Below are positions 24,431-34,728 of a stretch of DNA of 44,848 nucleotides, in pieces. The notes beneath the pieces are model-generated. The model was not told where the DNA came from. It ran no database searches and worked only from the letters and a program-made list of their open reading frames with translations. Where the stretch lies: NCBI GenBank assembly GCA_900552105.1, contig URYH01000009.1:1-44848 (forward strand), given 5' to 3'. The position numbers and the translations under genes were made by a program. How positions within the stretch are numbered: position 1 is the first letter of the stretch; every line of letters starts with the position of its first letter. Source of the DNA: an uncultured Eubacteriales bacterium. GTDB lineage: Bacteria > Bacillota > Clostridia > Christensenellales > UBA1242.

Positions 24431-25171
24431 TCAAAGTGTTAGAATTTCCACACCATTTTCAGTGACAAGCACAGTGTTTTCATAATGGGCTGATGGGTGT
24501 CCATCTCTTGTTGAAACTGTCCAACCATCACTTGAAAGCCAAATGTCTTTTTTCCCCATGTTAATCATTGGCTCAATTGCAAGACAACAATTTGCTTTTA
24601 TCACTGGCCCATTCCCTGCTTTTCCGAAATTTGGAATGCAAGGGTCTTCGTGCATATTTTTGCCGATGCCATGACCGCAAAGTTCTCTAACAACCGAGTA
24701 TCCGTGACTTTCTGCACACTTTTGAACGGCAGATGAGATGTCACCAATTCTCATTCCCGCTTTGAGATTTTTTATTGCCTCAAAGAAACAATTTTCTGTC
24801 ACGTCAATAAGACGTTGCTTTTGTGGCGAGATTTTTCCAACCGCAAAAGTTCTTGTCGCATCTCCGCAATAACCCTTGTATGAAGCCACCAGGTCGATGC
24901 TGACGATGTCACCTTCGCGAAGCACAAGGTCTCCAGGAATTCCGTGAACAACCACTTCGTTAACCGAAATGCAAGTTCCAGCGGGATAGCCCTCATAACC
25001 TTTGCAAGGAAGTGACGCTCCTTGATTTTCGATAAACTTTGAAATTTCTTCATCGAGTTCACGAGTTGTTATTCCTGGGCGCACCAAAGTTTTTGCATAG
25101 TTTAGTGCATCTCTAACAATTCCTCCCGCCCTTCGCATCAAAACGATTTCTGCAGGTGTTTTTGTTATCAT
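24431..25171 (-). CDS. map: Methionine aminopeptidase type I
   Basis: 246 residues. Removes the initiator methionine from new proteins. All five metal ligands are visible: Asp93 and Asp104 (IDLVASYKGYCGDATRTF), His167 (CGHGIGKNMHEDP), Glu200 (CLAIEPMI) and Glu231 (HYENTVLV); His76 is the substrate-binding histidine. Overlaps adk by 4 nt (ATGA). Confidence 0.97.
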   Translation of the reverse strand: MITKTPAEIVLMRRAGGIVRDALNYAKTLVRPGITTRELDEEISKFIENQGASLPCKGYEGYPAGTCISVNEVVVHGIPGDLVLREGDIVSIDLVASYKGYCGDATRTFAVGKISPQKQRLIDVTENCFFEAIKNLKAGMRIGDISSAVQKCAESHGYSVVRELCGHGIGKNMHEDPCIPNFGKAGNGPVIKANCCLAIEPMINMGKKDIWLSSDGWTVSTRDGHPSAHYENTVLVTENGVEILTL

Positions 25172-25800
25172 TTTTCCTCCCCAAGTCCAAGTGCTCGTTC
25201 AACGAGTATCAAAGTTTCATCTGGCGACAGATTTCCAGAAATATCAAGAAGTTTGTTCTCTTTTCGAAAACAATCAACAATTGGCTTTGTTTCGTTTTCA
25301 TAAACTTCAAGCCTATGTCTGATGCTTTCAAGATTGTCGTCTTTTCGGACTATAAGTTTTTCTCCGCATTTTGAACATTTGTCGTGCGAGTGTGTTCGTG
25401 TGGAGTAAACCTCTTTGCATTTTGGACATTGAATTCTTGACATCAAACGATTGATGATAACATCTTCGTCAGTATCAAGAAATATTGCTTTATCAATTTC
25501 AATGTGTCCAAGCATTGAATTGAACTGATTTATGGTTCTTGGAAAACCGTCAAGAATAAATCCCGCTTTTGCATCATCTTGTTCAAGACGATTTTCCACC
25601 ATTTTTGTAATCAATTGGTCAGGAACAAAATTGCCATTTTCAATCAAGTCTTTCGCAATTTGTCCAATTTCGGTTTGTTTCGAAATTTCATCACGGAGAA
25701 TATCTCCTGTTGAAATATGAAGCCAACCATATTTTGATTTCAAATAACCTGCAAGTGTTCCTTTCCCGCTTCCTGGAGCGCCAATCAAAACTAATTTCAT
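25168..25800 (-). CDS. adk: Adenylate kinase (Zn-binding lid)
   Basis: 210 residues. P-loop GAPGSGKGT (7-15), AMP-binding DGFPRT, and a lid domain with CPKC...CSKC cysteines that bind zinc, as in Gram-positive enzymes. It balances ATP, ADP and AMP. Its ribosome-binding site (GAGG) overlaps the secY stop codon. Confidence 0.98.
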   Translation of the reverse strand: MKLVLIGAPGSGKGTLAGYLKSKYGWLHISTGDILRDEISKQTEIGQIAKDLIENGNFVPDQLITKMVENRLEQDDAKAGFILDGFPRTINQFNSMLGHIEIDKAIFLDTDEDVIINRLMSRIQCPKCKEVYSTRTHSHDKCSKCGEKLIVRKDDNLESIRHRLEVYENETKPIVDCFRKENKLLDISGNLSPDETLILVERALGLGEEK

Positions 25801-25801
25801 A

Positions 25802-27100
25802 TTACCTCAAAAAACCTCTGTAATTTTTCATAAGAAGTTGTGCATCAAGTTGTTTGTCGAATTCAAGTGCGCACGAAACAACAATGAGAAGTCCTGTTGC
25901 ACTGAACGCATTAACAAGTGAACCCGATGTTCCCCAAATTCCTTTGAACACAAGGTTTGGAATAAGGGCAATAAACGCCAAGAATATTGCTCCGAAGAGT
26001 GTGATTCTGTTGTTTATTGTTTTAAGGTAGTCAGCGGTTGGTCTTCCCGGTCTGATTCCAGGAATAAATCCGCCGTTTTGTTGAATTTGTTTTGAAATGT
26101 CTTCTGGATTGAATGTGATTTGTGCATAGAAGTATGAGAAGAACAAAATCAATATTGCAGTTAGCACAATGTTAATCCATGAACCTGCTCCGAGCCATTC
26201 ATTATACCAAGCCATCGCATTTGAGTTTGGCCAGAAAATGCTGATTATGAGTTGTGGGAATGTGAGAAGTGCTGAAGCAAAAATGATTGGCATAACTCCA
26301 CCAGCATTAACTCTGATTGGAATATGTGTGTTTTGTCCGCCATACATTTTTCTGCCCTTGATTTGTTTTGCATATTGGACTGGAACTTTACGCTCCGACA
26401 TATCAACAAAAACAATGAGTCCAAATATAACAACCAAAGCAACAGCAAATATAACAAGATCCCAAATAACTGAAACATCATTCTTGATTTGTGAGATTGT
26501 TGCAATAAGTGATGAACCTGCTGACGAGAGAATTCCAACAAAAATCAAAAGTGATAATCCGTTGCCAATTCCAAGGTCAGTAATTCTTTCACCAAGCCAA
26601 ACTGTGAACATTCCACCAGCAATAAGGATAACAACAACAACTGATGCTGCAAGCCAAAGTGGTGCGCCTTCCCACAAATAGTCAGGTCTGATTGAATTTG
26701 AATAAGCAACAACAATTCCAACTGCTTGAGCAACAGCCAAAACCAATGCGCAAATTCTTGTATACATATTGATTTTTTTTCTTCCTTCTTCCCCTTGCTT
26801 GCCAAGTCTTTCAAGACTTGGAATTGCAACGGCAAGAAGTTGCATGATGATGGAAGCGTTGATATATGGCGTGACACCAAGAGCAAGAAAAGCTCCGTTT
26901 GAAAGTGCACCACCACTGATTGAGTTCAAAAGTCCCAAAAATGAGTTTGAACCGCTGGTTGCGCCTGCAAATACCGATTTGTCAATCAAAGGTATTGGAA
27001 GCATGGAACCAAATCTAAAAACCAACAAAAGAACGAGAGTTAAAATAATTTTTATTCTCACTTCTTTTATTTTGAATGCTTCTATCAACTTCTTAAACAT
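25802..27100 (-). CDS. secY: Preprotein translocase channel SecY
   Basis: 432 residues with ten hydrophobic segments and the conserved plug and loop motifs (MLPIPLID, ALGVTPYINASIIMQLL, GIRPGRPTADYL). Forms the SecYEG channel through which the giant surface protein and other Sec substrates leave. Its ATG shares a base with the rplO stop (TAATG). Confidence 0.98.
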   Translation of the reverse strand: MFKKLIEAFKIKEVRIKIILTLVLLLVFRFGSMLPIPLIDKSVFAGATSGSNSFLGLLNSISGGALSNGAFLALGVTPYINASIIMQLLAVAIPSLERLGKQGEEGRKKINMYTRICALVLAVAQAVGIVVAYSNSIRPDYLWEGAPLWLAASVVVVILIAGGMFTVWLGERITDLGIGNGLSLLIFVGILSSAGSSLIATISQIKNDVSVIWDLVIFAVALVVIFGLIVFVDMSERKVPVQYAKQIKGRKMYGGQNTHIPIRVNAGGVMPIIFASALLTFPQLIISIFWPNSNAMAWYNEWLGAGSWINIVLTAILILFFSYFYAQITFNPEDISKQIQQNGGFIPGIRPGRPTADYLKTINNRITLFGAIFLAFIALIPNLVFKGIWGTSGSLVNAFSATGLLIVVSCALEFDKQLDAQLLMKNYRGFLR

Positions 27101-27546
27101 TAAATCACCTCAACTTTACCGCCGGCTTTTTCAATTTTTTCAATTGCTGAAGCTGTGAATTTGTTTGCTTTCACAACGAGTGGTTTTGTGAGTTCTCCAC
27201 CACCCAAAACTTTTAAGCCATATGGTTGCATTTTGCCAATAACTCTTGTTTGATACAAAAGTTCAGCGGTGATAACTGTGTTCTCGTCAAAGATGTCAAG
27301 GTCACCAACATTAACTGTTGCATAAACTTTGTCAAAGTTGTAATTGTTAAAACCTCTGATTGGAATGCGACGAATGAGTGGAAGTTGTCCGCCTTCGAAT
27401 CCAGGTCTAACTCCTCCGCCTGAACGAGCGTTTTGTCCTTTGTGTCCTGCGCCACTTGTTTTTCCAAGTCCACTACCAATTCCACGACCACGGCGGAATG
27501 ATTTTGGTTTTGAATTAGGTGCTGGAGATAAATTTTGTAATTCCAT
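27100..27546 (-). CDS. rplO: 50S ribosomal protein L15
   Basis: 148 residues with the glycine-rich start [24 protein letters not shown] region and [20 protein letters not shown]. Stabilises the centre of the large subunit. AGGAGGAAAT precedes the ATG. Confidence 0.98.
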   Translation of the reverse strand: MELQNLSPAPNSKPKSFRRGRGIGSGLGKTSGAGHKGQNARSGGGVRPGFEGGQLPLIRRIPIRGFNNYNFDKVYATVNVGDLDIFDENTVITAELLYQTRVIGKMQPYGLKVLGGGELTKPLVVKANKFTASAIEKIEKAGGKVEVI

Positions 27547-27554
27547 ATTTCCTC

Positions 27555-27752
27555 CTACTCTTCTTCCACATTAACCAAATGTTTAACAAGGAACAAACTT
27601 CCTCTAATACATTCGTTGTCTGGCAAAAGTTTTGTTGTATTTAATTTCTTAAAGCCGAGTGCATGGATAATTTTTGCTTGTTTTTTGTTATATCCAATTG
27701 TGCTTCTAACCCAAGTTACTTTAAGCATTTTTGGAGTTTCTTTTTTAGCCAT
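27555..27752 (-). CDS. rpmD: 50S ribosomal protein L30
   Basis: 65 residues with [20 protein letters not shown] and [10 protein letters not shown], the bacterial L30 pattern. The last residues (NVEEE) are acidic. Starts 11 nt after rpsE. Confidence 0.96.
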   Translation of the reverse strand: MAKKETPKMLKVTWVRSTIGYNKKQAKIIHALGFKKLNTTKLLPDNECIRGSLFLVKHLVNVEEE

Positions 27753-27763
27753 TTTGCACCTTC

Positions 27764-28306
27764 CTATAATGACTCAACAGAAACGCCACGACGTGCAGCG
27801 ATTTGTTCTTTTGTCATGATTGATGTCAAACCATTAACGGTTGCTTTTACGCAGTTGATTTTGTTTGTTGATCCGTGGATCTTTGTAACAATATCTTTGA
27901 TTCCAGCAAGTTCAATAACCGAACGGCAAGAACCGCCTGCGATAACACCAGTTCCTTCTTTTGCTGGAAGAAGAAGAACTCTGCTTGTTCCGAATTTTCC
28001 TTCAGCTTCATGAGGAATGGTTGTTCCAAGAATGTTGATTTTTTTCATGTTTTTCTTGGCATTTTGAGTTGCTTTTTCAATAGCGTTTGGAACTTCACCA
28101 GCTTTGCCGATTCCAAGTCCAACAGAACCTTTTTTGTCACCAACAACAACGAGTGCTGAAAATCTCATTGTTCTGCCACCTTTAACAACTTTTGTGACAC
28201 GGCGAACGCAAACGAGTGATTTTTCAATATCGCTCTCTTCGCGTCTTGGTTCTCTTCTTCTTTCGTTGTTTTTTCTTTCTTTTTTAACTTCGTCTAAATT
28301 TGCCAT
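27764..28306 (-). CDS. rpsE: 30S ribosomal protein S5
   Basis: 180 residues. The first 25 are a charged extension ([20 protein letters not shown]), followed by the S5 core [20 protein letters not shown] and [19 protein letters not shown]. Functions in decoding accuracy. AGGAGGAAGA before the ATG. Confidence 0.98.
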   Translation of the reverse strand: MANLDEVKKERKNNERRREPRREESDIEKSLVCVRRVTKVVKGGRTMRFSALVVVGDKKGSVGLGIGKAGEVPNAIEKATQNAKKNMKKINILGTTIPHEAEGKFGTSRVLLLPAKEGTGVIAGGSCRSVIELAGIKDIVTKIHGSTNKINCVKATVNGLTSIMTKEQIAARRGVSVESL

Positions 28307-28315
28307 TTCTTCCTC

Positions 28316-28684
28316 CTAGAACACCAAACCAGCTTCTCTTGCGCCGTCTGCCAAAGCTTTTACTCTGCCAGTGTAAGCATATCCGCCACGGTCGAAAACA
28401 ACGTTTTCAACACCTTTTGCTTTTGCACGTTCAGCGACAACAGTTCCAACAAGTTTTGCTTGTTCTGTTTTGTTGAGTTCTTTAGATTTTTCAGAAATTT
28501 CTTTGTCAAGTGTTGAAGCACTTGCAAGTGTAATTCCTTTTTGGTCATCAATAACTTGAGCATAGATGCCATTCAAACTTCTATAGACGTTGAGTCTTGG
28601 GCAAGCGGAGGTTCCAGAAACTTTGTTTCTAACTCTGAAATGACGTTTTATTCTATTTGCATTTTTATCTGTTTTGTTAATCAT
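28316..28684 (-). CDS. rplR: 50S ribosomal protein L18
   Basis: 122 residues with [20 protein letters not shown] at the start and [20 protein letters not shown] near the end. Binds 5S rRNA together with L5. AAGGAGG ribosome-binding site. Confidence 0.98.
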   Translation of the reverse strand: MINKTDKNANRIKRHFRVRNKVSGTSACPRLNVYRSLNGIYAQVIDDQKGITLASASTLDKEISEKSKELNKTEQAKLVGTVVAERAKAKGVENVVFDRGGYAYTGRVKALADGAREAGLVF

Positions 28685-28697
28685 TTTTCATACCTCC

Positions 28698-29249
28698 TTA
28701 CTTTTTGCCTTTACCAGCTGCTTTTCCTTGTTTGAGGATAACAACTTCGTCTTTGTATCTGATTCCATATCCATGATATGGTTCAACAGGTTTTTTATCT
28801 CTGATCATTGCTGCAAATTGACCAACAAGTTGTTTATCAATTCCCGAGATCTTGATTTCTGTTGCCGCTGGAACTTCAATTGTAATTCCAGGAACTTCAA
28901 CAATTTCAACTGGATGAGAAAATCCAATATTCATTGTGAGTTTGTTGCCTTGTTTGTTGAGTTTATAACCAACTCCGCTGACTGTGAGAGATTTTGAAAA
29001 TCCCTTTGAAACACCTTCGACCATTGAGTTGATTAGTGCTCTATAAAGGCCATGTTTTGCTTTGACATCATTTTCGTCGTTCGCTCTTGTAAGCACAACA
29101 ACTCCATCGTGTTGATTAACTGCGATCACGTCATCAACTTTTTGTGTCAATGTTCCCAAAGGACCTGTGACTGTAACAACATTCTTGTCGTCAATTTCAA
29201 CTTTGACGCCTTGTGGGATATGGATTGGATTTCTACCTATTCTTGACAT
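28698..29249 (-). CDS. rplF: 50S ribosomal protein L6
   Basis: 183 residues, SRIGRNPIHIPQGVKVEID to the C-terminal PVEPYHGYGIRYKDEVVILK and a basic tail. Two repeated L6 folds near the sarcin-ricin loop. AGGAGGAAATT precedes the ATG. Confidence 0.98.
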   Translation of the reverse strand: MSRIGRNPIHIPQGVKVEIDDKNVVTVTGPLGTLTQKVDDVIAVNQHDGVVVLTRANDENDVKAKHGLYRALINSMVEGVSKGFSKSLTVSGVGYKLNKQGNKLTMNIGFSHPVEIVEVPGITIEVPAATEIKISGIDKQLVGQFAAMIRDKKPVEPYHGYGIRYKDEVVILKQGKAAGKGKK

Positions 29250-29261
29250 AATTTCCTCCTA

Positions 29262-29660
29262 TTACCACACATAGCAAAGCACTTCGCCGCCCACTTTTTG
29301 AGCACGTGCCTTCTTGTCGGTCATAATTCCTTTGTTTGTCGAAAGAATTGCAATTCCAAGACCATTGATAACTTGTGGGATTTTGTCAACTGTGCAATAA
29401 ATTCTGAGTCCTGGTTTTGAAATTCTCTTTATTCCTTGGATAACACTTTGGTTATCAGCGTCATATTTGATGACAACTTTTATGTTTTTAAATGCGCCTG
29501 CGCTTTCAAGTTCGAAAGATGAAATGTATCCTTCTTCAAGCAAAATTTCTGCGATTGCAAGTTTTTCTTTTGATGCAGGAATGAGAACGCTTTCGTGTTT
29601 CGCATTAATTGCATTGCGAATTCTTGTAAGCATATCTGCGATTGGATCTGTAACTATCAT
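29262..29660 (-). CDS. rpsH: 30S ribosomal protein S8
   Basis: 132 residues with [20 protein letters not shown] and the C-terminal [20 protein letters not shown]. Central 16S rRNA binder. GGAGGAGG before the ATG. Confidence 0.98.
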   Translation of the reverse strand: MIVTDPIADMLTRIRNAINAKHESVLIPASKEKLAIAEILLEEGYISSFELESAGAFKNIKVVIKYDADNQSVIQGIKRISKPGLRIYCTVDKIPQVINGLGIAILSTNKGIMTDKKARAQKVGGEVLCYVW

Positions 29661-29673
29661 TTCTTCCTCCTCC

Positions 29674-29859
29674 TTACCAGCTTGCCTTCTTCACTCCAGG
29701 GATTTCGCCTTTGTTAGCAAGTTCTCTGAAGCAAACACGACATACGCCATATTTTTTCAAAACTGCGTGAGGTCTTCCACAGATTTTGCATCTTGTGTAT
29801 TCACGAGTTGAGAATTTTTGAGTTCTTTCTTGTTTTTCAATAAGTGCTTTCTTTGCCAT
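29674..29859 (-). CDS. rpsZ: 30S ribosomal protein S14, type Z
   Basis: 61 residues, the short zinc-binding form: Cys24, Cys27, Cys40 and Cys43 in RCKICGRP and [11 protein letters not shown]. Typical of Firmicutes. AAGGAGATT precedes the ATG. Confidence 0.98.
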   Translation of the reverse strand: MAKKALIEKQERTQKFSTREYTRCKICGRPHAVLKKYGVCRVCFRELANKGEIPGVKKASW

Positions 29860-29870
29860 ATCAAATCTCC

Positions 29871-30413
29871 TTATTTAGTTGCGAATGGCATTCCCAACAA
29901 AGTGAGAAGGTCAAGCGCTTCCTTGTCTGTTTTTGCTGTTGTGACAAAACAGATATCAAATCCTCTAACCTTTTCGATTTTGTCATAGGAAATTTCTGGG
30001 AAAATAAGTTGTTCTTTTATGCCCATTGTGTAATTTCCTCTGCCATCGAACCCTTTCTTTGGCACGCCATGGAAGTCACGAACTCTTGGAAGAGCAATTG
30101 AAATGAGTCTATCCAAGAACTCATACATTCTTTCGCCTCTCAAAGTTACTTTCGCGCCAATCTTTTGACCTTGCCTCAATTTGAAGTTTGAAATTGCTTT
30201 TTTTGCAACTGTTGCAACTGGTTTTTGTCCAGCGATTGTTGCAAGTTCTTCAAAAGCAATATTGAAACTTTTTGAATTGTCTTTAACTTCACCGAGTCCC
30301 ATTGAAAGAACAATTTTGTCAAGCTTTGGAACTTCGTTGATGTTTTTGTAGCCGTTCATCTTGATTAATTCAGGAACAACTTGTGTTTTATACATTTCGC
30401 GTTTTCTATTCAT
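29871..30413 (-). CDS. rplE: 50S ribosomal protein L5
   Basis: 180 residues with [20 protein letters not shown], the TGQK-type [14 protein letters not shown] and [20 protein letters not shown]. Binds 5S rRNA and contacts P-site tRNA. TTGAGGTGA precedes the ATG. Confidence 0.98.
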   Translation of the reverse strand: MNRKREMYKTQVVPELIKMNGYKNINEVPKLDKIVLSMGLGEVKDNSKSFNIAFEELATIAGQKPVATVAKKAISNFKLRQGQKIGAKVTLRGERMYEFLDRLISIALPRVRDFHGVPKKGFDGRGNYTMGIKEQLIFPEISYDKIEKVRGFDICFVTTAKTDKEALDLLTLLGMPFATK

Positions 30414-30425
30414 TTGTCACCTCAA

Positions 30426-30890
30426 TTAATCTTTGTTTTCAGCATTTTTTGCTGCAGGTTTTTTTGCAGCGGTGCTTGATTTCGACTTTTTTTCTGTTGT
30501 TGCAGTTTCTTTTTTAACTGCTTCTGCTTTTGCTGCTTTTGTTTCAGCTTTTACGTCTTTCTTTACTTGTTTTTTCATGTCTTTGTCAAGACTTGCTCCG
30601 CATTTTTTGCAAACACGTGCTTTTTCGCCGTCAATAATCTTGTGTGCAACTCTTGTTGCTTTTCCACAAGCTGGGCAAACAACCATAACGTTTGATGCAT
30701 CAATTGGAGCTGCCTTTTTCATGATTCCGCCTTTTTCTTGAGCAGAACGAGGTTTTTTGTGTCTTGAAACGACATTAACATTTTCGATTACAACTTTGCC
30801 TGTTGTTGGAATAACTTGAGAAACTTTTCCTTTCTTTCCTTTTTCCTTTCCGGAAATAACAACAGCTTGATCACCTTTTTTTACTATCAT
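30426..30890 (-). CDS. rplX: 50S ribosomal protein L24 with Lys/Ala-rich tail
   Basis: 154 residues against about 105 usually. The KOW core ([20 protein letters not shown]) and two CxxC pairs (Cys72/75 and Cys94/97) are normal for a zinc-type L24. Residues 105-154 are an added low-complexity tail of Lys, Ala, Glu and Thr ([19 protein letters not shown] and onward) resembling histone-H1-like tails. L24 starts large-subunit assembly; the tail would project from near the tunnel exit. Confidence 0.96.
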   Translation of the reverse strand: MIVKKGDQAVVISGKEKGKKGKVSQVIPTTGKVVIENVNVVSRHKKPRSAQEKGGIMKKAAPIDASNVMVVCPACGKATRVAHKIIDGEKARVCKKCGASLDKDMKKQVKKDVKAETKAAKAEAVKKETATTEKKSKSSTAAKKPAAKNAENKD

Positions 30891-30901
30891 GTCTTTTCTC
30901 C

Positions 30902-31270
30902 TTATAAAACCTCAGGAGCAAGTGAAATGATTTTCATAAAATCTTTTTCACGAAGCTCTCTGGCAACAGGTCCAAAGATACGAGTTCCCTTTGGTTGTTT
31001 TTGATTATCAATAATAACTGCTGCGTTGTCGTCAAATTTGATATGCGTTCCATCTGGACGACGAAGTCCTTTTGATGTTCTAACAATAACTGCTTTGACA
31101 ACATCACCTTTCTTAACAACTCCACCTGGAATTGCGGATTTGACTGATGCAACAATGACATCACCAATATTTCCGCTTCTTCTGAAAGAGCCACCAAGAA
31201 CACGGATACACATAATTTGTTTTGCGCCGGTGTTGTCGGCAACTTTCAATCTTGTTTGTGGTTGAACCAT
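30902..31270 (-). CDS. rplN: 50S ribosomal protein L14
   Basis: 122 residues, [20 protein letters not shown] at the start and [20 protein letters not shown] near the end. Part of intersubunit bridges. AAAAGGAGAAG precedes the ATG. Confidence 0.98.
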   Translation of the reverse strand: MVQPQTRLKVADNTGAKQIMCIRVLGGSFRRSGNIGDVIVASVKSAIPGGVVKKGDVVKAVIVRTSKGLRRPDGTHIKFDDNAAVIIDNQKQPKGTRIFGPVARELREKDFMKIISLAPEVL

Positions 31271-31288
31271 AATTCTTCTCCTTTTGGA

Positions 31289-31549
31289 TTACTTTGCTTT
31301 TTCAACGATGCGGACTAATGTGTGATATTTGTCTTTTGAGAGTGGACGAGTTTCTCTGATTTTAACTCTGTCTCCAACTCCGCAAATATTTTCTTCATCG
31401 TGCACTTTGAATTTTTTTGTTGATTTAACGACTTTTTTATAAATAGGGTGTTTTTTGTTTGAAACAATTGCAACAACAATTGTTTTATCCATTTTTCCAG
31501 CGCTGACAACAATTCCTTCGCGCTCTGGTCTGTTATTTCTTTCTTCCAT
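31289..31549 (-). CDS. rpsQ: 30S ribosomal protein S17
   Basis: 86 residues with the OB-fold pattern [38 protein letters not shown] and [27 protein letters not shown] precedes the ATG. Confidence 0.98.
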   Translation of the reverse strand: MEERNNRPEREGIVVSAGKMDKTIVVAIVSNKKHPIYKKVVKSTKKFKVHDEENICGVGDRVKIRETRPLSKDKYHTLVRIVEKAK

Positions 31550-31559
31550 GTTTCACCCC

Positions 31560-31766
31560 TTATTCCTTATCGCCTTCAGCGATTTCTCTAACTCTGAGAA
31601 CTGTTTTGATTCTTGCGATGTCTTTTTTTACGTTGTGGAGTTGCATTGGGTTTGCCAAGTTTCCAGTCGCATGTGAGAATCTCAAATTAAAGAGTTCGTT
31701 TTTGAGTTCATTGAGTTTGCTTGAAAGTTCTTGTGTTGTCATGTTTTTGATGTCATTAATTTTCAT
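31560..31766 (-). CDS. rpmC: 50S ribosomal protein L29
   Basis: 68 residues from the ATG at 31766 ([20 protein letters not shown]), which sits 8 nt after GGGAGG; an upstream in-frame start is rejected. Has the L29 motif [20 protein letters not shown]. The start lies inside the 3' end of rplP (11-nt overlap), giving translational coupling. Docks near the tunnel exit. Confidence 0.96.
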   Translation of the reverse strand: MKINDIKNMTTQELSSKLNELKNELFNLRFSHATGNLANPMQLHNVKKDIARIKTVLRVREIAEGDKE

Positions 31767-32196
31767 TTGCAACACCTCCCTCAACTGCTTCTTCTTTCTT
31801 TACGAATTTTGTTTTGCAAGGAAGTTTGTGTCCAGCAAGTCTCAAAGCTTCACGAGCAACATTTTCAGCAACTCCTGTAAGTTCAAAGAGAACTCTGCCA
31901 GGTTTTACAACTGCAACCCAAAATTCAGGTGCGCCTTTTCCTGAACCCATTCTGGTTTCAGCTGGCTTTTTTGTGACAGGTTTGTCTGGGAAAATGTTGA
32001 TCCAAACTTTTCCGCCACGTTTGATGTATCTGGTCATTGCAATACGAGCTGCCTCGATTTGATTTGATTTAATCCAGCATGGCTCTGTTGCGATAATTCC
32101 ATAGTCGCCATAAGCGAGTTTATTACCGCGAGTTGCAACGCCTTTCATTCTTCCACGGAAAACACGTCTGCGTTTCACTCTTTTAGGCATTAACAT
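31756..32196 (-). CDS. rplP: 50S ribosomal protein L16
   Basis: 146 residues, starting [19 protein letters not shown] as in other Firmicutes. Conserved [20 protein letters not shown] and [20 protein letters not shown] are present. Overlaps rpsC by 14 nt; GGAGG lies 9 nt before the chosen ATG. Helps position A-site tRNA. Confidence 0.97.
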   Translation of the reverse strand: MLMPKRVKRRRVFRGRMKGVATRGNKLAYGDYGIIATEPCWIKSNQIEAARIAMTRYIKRGGKVWINIFPDKPVTKKPAETRMGSGKGAPEFWVAVVKPGRVLFELTGVAENVAREALRLAGHKLPCKTKFVKKEEAVEGGVANEN

Positions 32197-32866
32197 TAGC
32201 TTTTACCTCCTTTGTTTCTTGAGGCTCTTTGCCAAGGATTTCGCCTTTGTAAATCCAGCATTTAACTCCAAGTTTTCCATAGTTGGTGAATGCTGATGCA
32301 ACGCCATAATCTATGTCTGCTCTGAGAGTATGGAGTGGAAGTGAGCCTTCCATATATCTTTCTGTTCTTGCAATTGTGTTTGCACCGTCAACAACGCCGC
32401 TAACTTGAACTTTGCATCCTTTTGCTCCTGCTTTCATAACACGAGAAAGGGCTTGTTTCATTGCACGTTTGAAAGAAATTCTTTTTTCAAGTTGTGTTGC
32501 AATATTTTCTGCAACCAAAACTGCTTCAAGATCAGGTTTTTTGACTTCTTTAACATTTATGATGAGCATTTTTGTTGGAGCGATGATTTTTGCGAGTTGT
32601 GCTTTGATTGTTTCAATTCCAGCACCTTTTGTTCCGATAATCATTCCAGGTTTTGCTGTATAAATGTTAACGATTGTCTTGTTTGCAGTTCTTTCAATTC
32701 CTACTTTTGCGATTGCGCTTTGGTAGTAGTTCTTTTTGATGAACTTTCTGATTTTTTCGTCTTCGATCAAGAAGTCAGCAAAATTTTGCTTGTTTGCATA
32801 CCAAGATGAATCCCATGACTTGTTGATTCCGACTCTGAGTCCGATTGGACTAACTTTTTGTCCCAT
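32183..32866 (-). CDS. rpsC: 30S ribosomal protein S3
   Basis: 227 residues: [20 protein letters not shown], a KH domain with [20 protein letters not shown], and a C-terminal domain with [20 protein letters not shown]. Forms the mRNA entry channel. AAGGAGAAAGC before the ATG. Confidence 0.98.
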   Translation of the reverse strand: MGQKVSPIGLRVGINKSWDSSWYANKQNFADFLIEDEKIRKFIKKNYYQSAIAKVGIERTANKTIVNIYTAKPGMIIGTKGAGIETIKAQLAKIIAPTKMLIINVKEVKKPDLEAVLVAENIATQLEKRISFKRAMKQALSRVMKAGAKGCKVQVSGVVDGANTIARTERYMEGSLPLHTLRADIDYGVASAFTNYGKLGVKCWIYKGEILGKEPQETKEVKANVNA

Positions 32867-32879
32867 ATTTGCTTTCTCC

Positions 32880-33266
32880 TTATTTGATTTCGTCCAAGAC
32901 GATTGTTATATGACATGTTCTTTTAAGAATTCTGTCTGCTCTGCCTTTTGCTCTTGGCATCATACGTTTGAGTGTTGGGCCTGGGCAAACATAGCATTCT
33001 GCAACAACAAGGTCATCTTTGTTCATGCCTTTGTTGTTTTCTGCATTTGCGATTGCAGATTTGAGAAGTTTAACAAGTGGTTCTCTTGCAATTTGTGTTG
33101 AGTTTTCAAGGATTGCCATTGCTTCAACTGCTCTTTTTCCTCTGATAACATCAAGCATAATTCTAACTTTTGATGGGCTCATACGAACGTATTTAACTTT
33201 TGCGTATGGACGAGCATCTTTGTTTTGAATTCTTTTTGCTGATTTTTCTCTCATTCTTGTAGCCAT
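32880..33266 (-). CDS. rplV: 50S ribosomal protein L22
   Basis: 128 residues with AKVKYVRMSPSKVRIMLDVI and the tunnel loop and C-terminus KRMMPRAKGRADRILKRTCH. Its loop narrows the exit tunnel. The ribosome-binding site GGAGGAG overlaps the rpsS stop codon. Confidence 0.98.
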   Translation of the reverse strand: MATRMREKSAKRIQNKDARPYAKVKYVRMSPSKVRIMLDVIRGKRAVEAMAILENSTQIAREPLVKLLKSAIANAENNKGMNKDDLVVAECYVCPGPTLKRMMPRAKGRADRILKRTCHITIVLDEIK

Positions 33267-33278
33267 TTCATGCTCCTC

Positions 33279-33572
33279 CTACTTTCTTGCACCTGCAGCG
33301 CCACCTTTTTGTTTTTGGCCTGCATGTCCCTTAAATGTTCTTGTTGGAGCGAACTCGCCAAGTTTGTGTCCAACCATTTCAACTGAACAATAAACTGGAA
33401 CGTGTTTCTTTCCATTGTGAACAGCAAATGTCAATCCAACAAATTCAGGATAAACAACTGATGCTCTTGACCAAGTTTTGATTGGTCTTCTGTCGCCTGT
33501 CTTTTGTGCTTCAACAGCTTTTTCAAAAAGCGCTGGATACACATAAGGTTTTTTCTTTAATGATCTACTCAT
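33279..33572 (-). CDS. rpsS: 30S ribosomal protein S19
   Basis: 97 residues, [20 protein letters not shown] and [20 protein letters not shown]. Sits in the head of the small subunit next to S13. TAGGAGATGA precedes the ATG. Confidence 0.98.
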   Translation of the reverse strand: MSRSLKKKPYVYPALFEKAVEAQKTGDRRPIKTWSRASVVYPEFVGLTFAVHNGKKHVPVYCSVEMVGHKLGEFAPTRTFKGHAGQKQKGGAAGARK

Positions 33573-33582
33573 AACTCATCTC

Positions 33583-34410
33583 CTAGTTAACTCTCTTAAC
33601 AATCAACTTGTTAGAAGCTTTCTTGTTCTTTCTTGTCTTGTATCCAAGAGCAGGTTTACCCCAAGGTGTGACAGGACTTGCCATACCAACTGGACTCTTG
33701 CCTTCACCACCTCCGTGTGGGTGATCGTTAGGGTTCATAACAACACCACGAACTGAAGGTCTAACACCCAAGTGACGTTTCTTTCCCGCTTTTCCCAAAG
33801 ATACGAGTTCATGGTCGAGGTTTCCAACTTGCCCAACAGTTGCACGGCATGTGAGAGTAACTTTTCTCATTTCACCACTTGGCATACGAAGAGTTGCATA
33901 CTTGCCTTCTTTTGCCATGAGTTGAACTTCAGCTCCTGCACTTCTTGCAAATTGTCCGCCCTTTCCTGGTTGAAGTTCAACGTTATGAACAATTGTTCCA
34001 ACTGGGATAAGGTTCAAAGGTAAACAATTTCCGACTTTTACATCTGCGTGTTCGCCGCTCATAACCGTGTCGCCAACTTTAAGTCCGATTGGGCTCAAAA
34101 TGTATCTCTTTTCTCCATCAGCATAACTGAGAAGTGCGATGTAAGCGGTTCTGTTTGGATCATATTCGATTCCAACAACTTTCGCTGAGATTCCATCTTT
34201 GTTGCGTTTGAAATCGATGATTCTATACTTTTGACGGTTTCCGCCACCATGGTGACGAACTGTTATTCTGCCATATGAATTTCTTCCGGCATTTTTCTTT
34301 TTTGAAACCAACAAGCTTTTTTCTGGTTCAGTTTTTGTCACTTCTTCAAAAGTTGGAGTTTTGACAAATCTGCGTCCAGCTGAAGTTGGTCTATAATTTT
34401 TAACTGCCAT
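33583..34410 (-). CDS. rplB: 50S ribosomal protein L2
   Basis: 275 residues with [20 protein letters not shown] and the peptidyl-transferase-linked [34 protein letters not shown] before the ATG. Confidence 0.98.
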   Translation of the reverse strand: MAVKNYRPTSAGRRFVKTPTFEEVTKTEPEKSLLVSKKKNAGRNSYGRITVRHHGGGNRQKYRIIDFKRNKDGISAKVVGIEYDPNRTAYIALLSYADGEKRYILSPIGLKVGDTVMSGEHADVKVGNCLPLNLIPVGTIVHNVELQPGKGGQFARSAGAEVQLMAKEGKYATLRMPSGEMRKVTLTCRATVGQVGNLDHELVSLGKAGKKRHLGVRPSVRGVVMNPNDHPHGGGEGKSPVGMASPVTPWGKPALGYKTRKNKKASNKLIVKRVN

Positions 34411-34425
34411 TTTTATACTCCTTTA

Positions 34426-34728
34426 TTATTGTAAACTTTCGAAGAATGCGATTGGCTTGCTGTCAGCTTTGAGTGTGACAATTGCTTTTTTGATGTCACT
34501 TGTTTTGCCAACTGTTCTTCCATTTCTTGTGTTTTGTGATTTTTTGTGTCCTTTGACGGTCACTGTATTAACTTTTTCCACTTGAACTTTGAAGATTTCT
34601 TCAACTGCGTTCTTGATTTCAACTTTGTTTGCATTGTTATCAACAACAAATGTATAAACTTTTGCGCCGATTCCAGCATAACTTTTTTCTGACATAAGTG
34701 GTTTTTTGATTATCTCGTAAGCTTTCAT
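34426..34728 (-). CDS. rplW: 50S ribosomal protein L23
   Basis: 100 residues, MKAYEIIKKPLMSEKSY with VDNNANKVEIKNAVEEIFKV. Docking site for trigger factor and SRP at the tunnel exit. Overlaps rplD by 4 nt (ATGA). Confidence 0.97.
   Translation of the reverse strand: MKAYEIIKKPLMSEKSYAGIGAKVYTFVVDNNANKVEIKNAVEEIFKVQVEKVNTVTVKGHKKSQNTRNGRTVGKTSDIKKAIVTLKADSKPIAFFESLQ

Noticed and set aside
26169..26681. 170-codon plus-strand frame inside secY
   Set aside because: Antisense to an unmistakable ten-helix SecY; no start signal.
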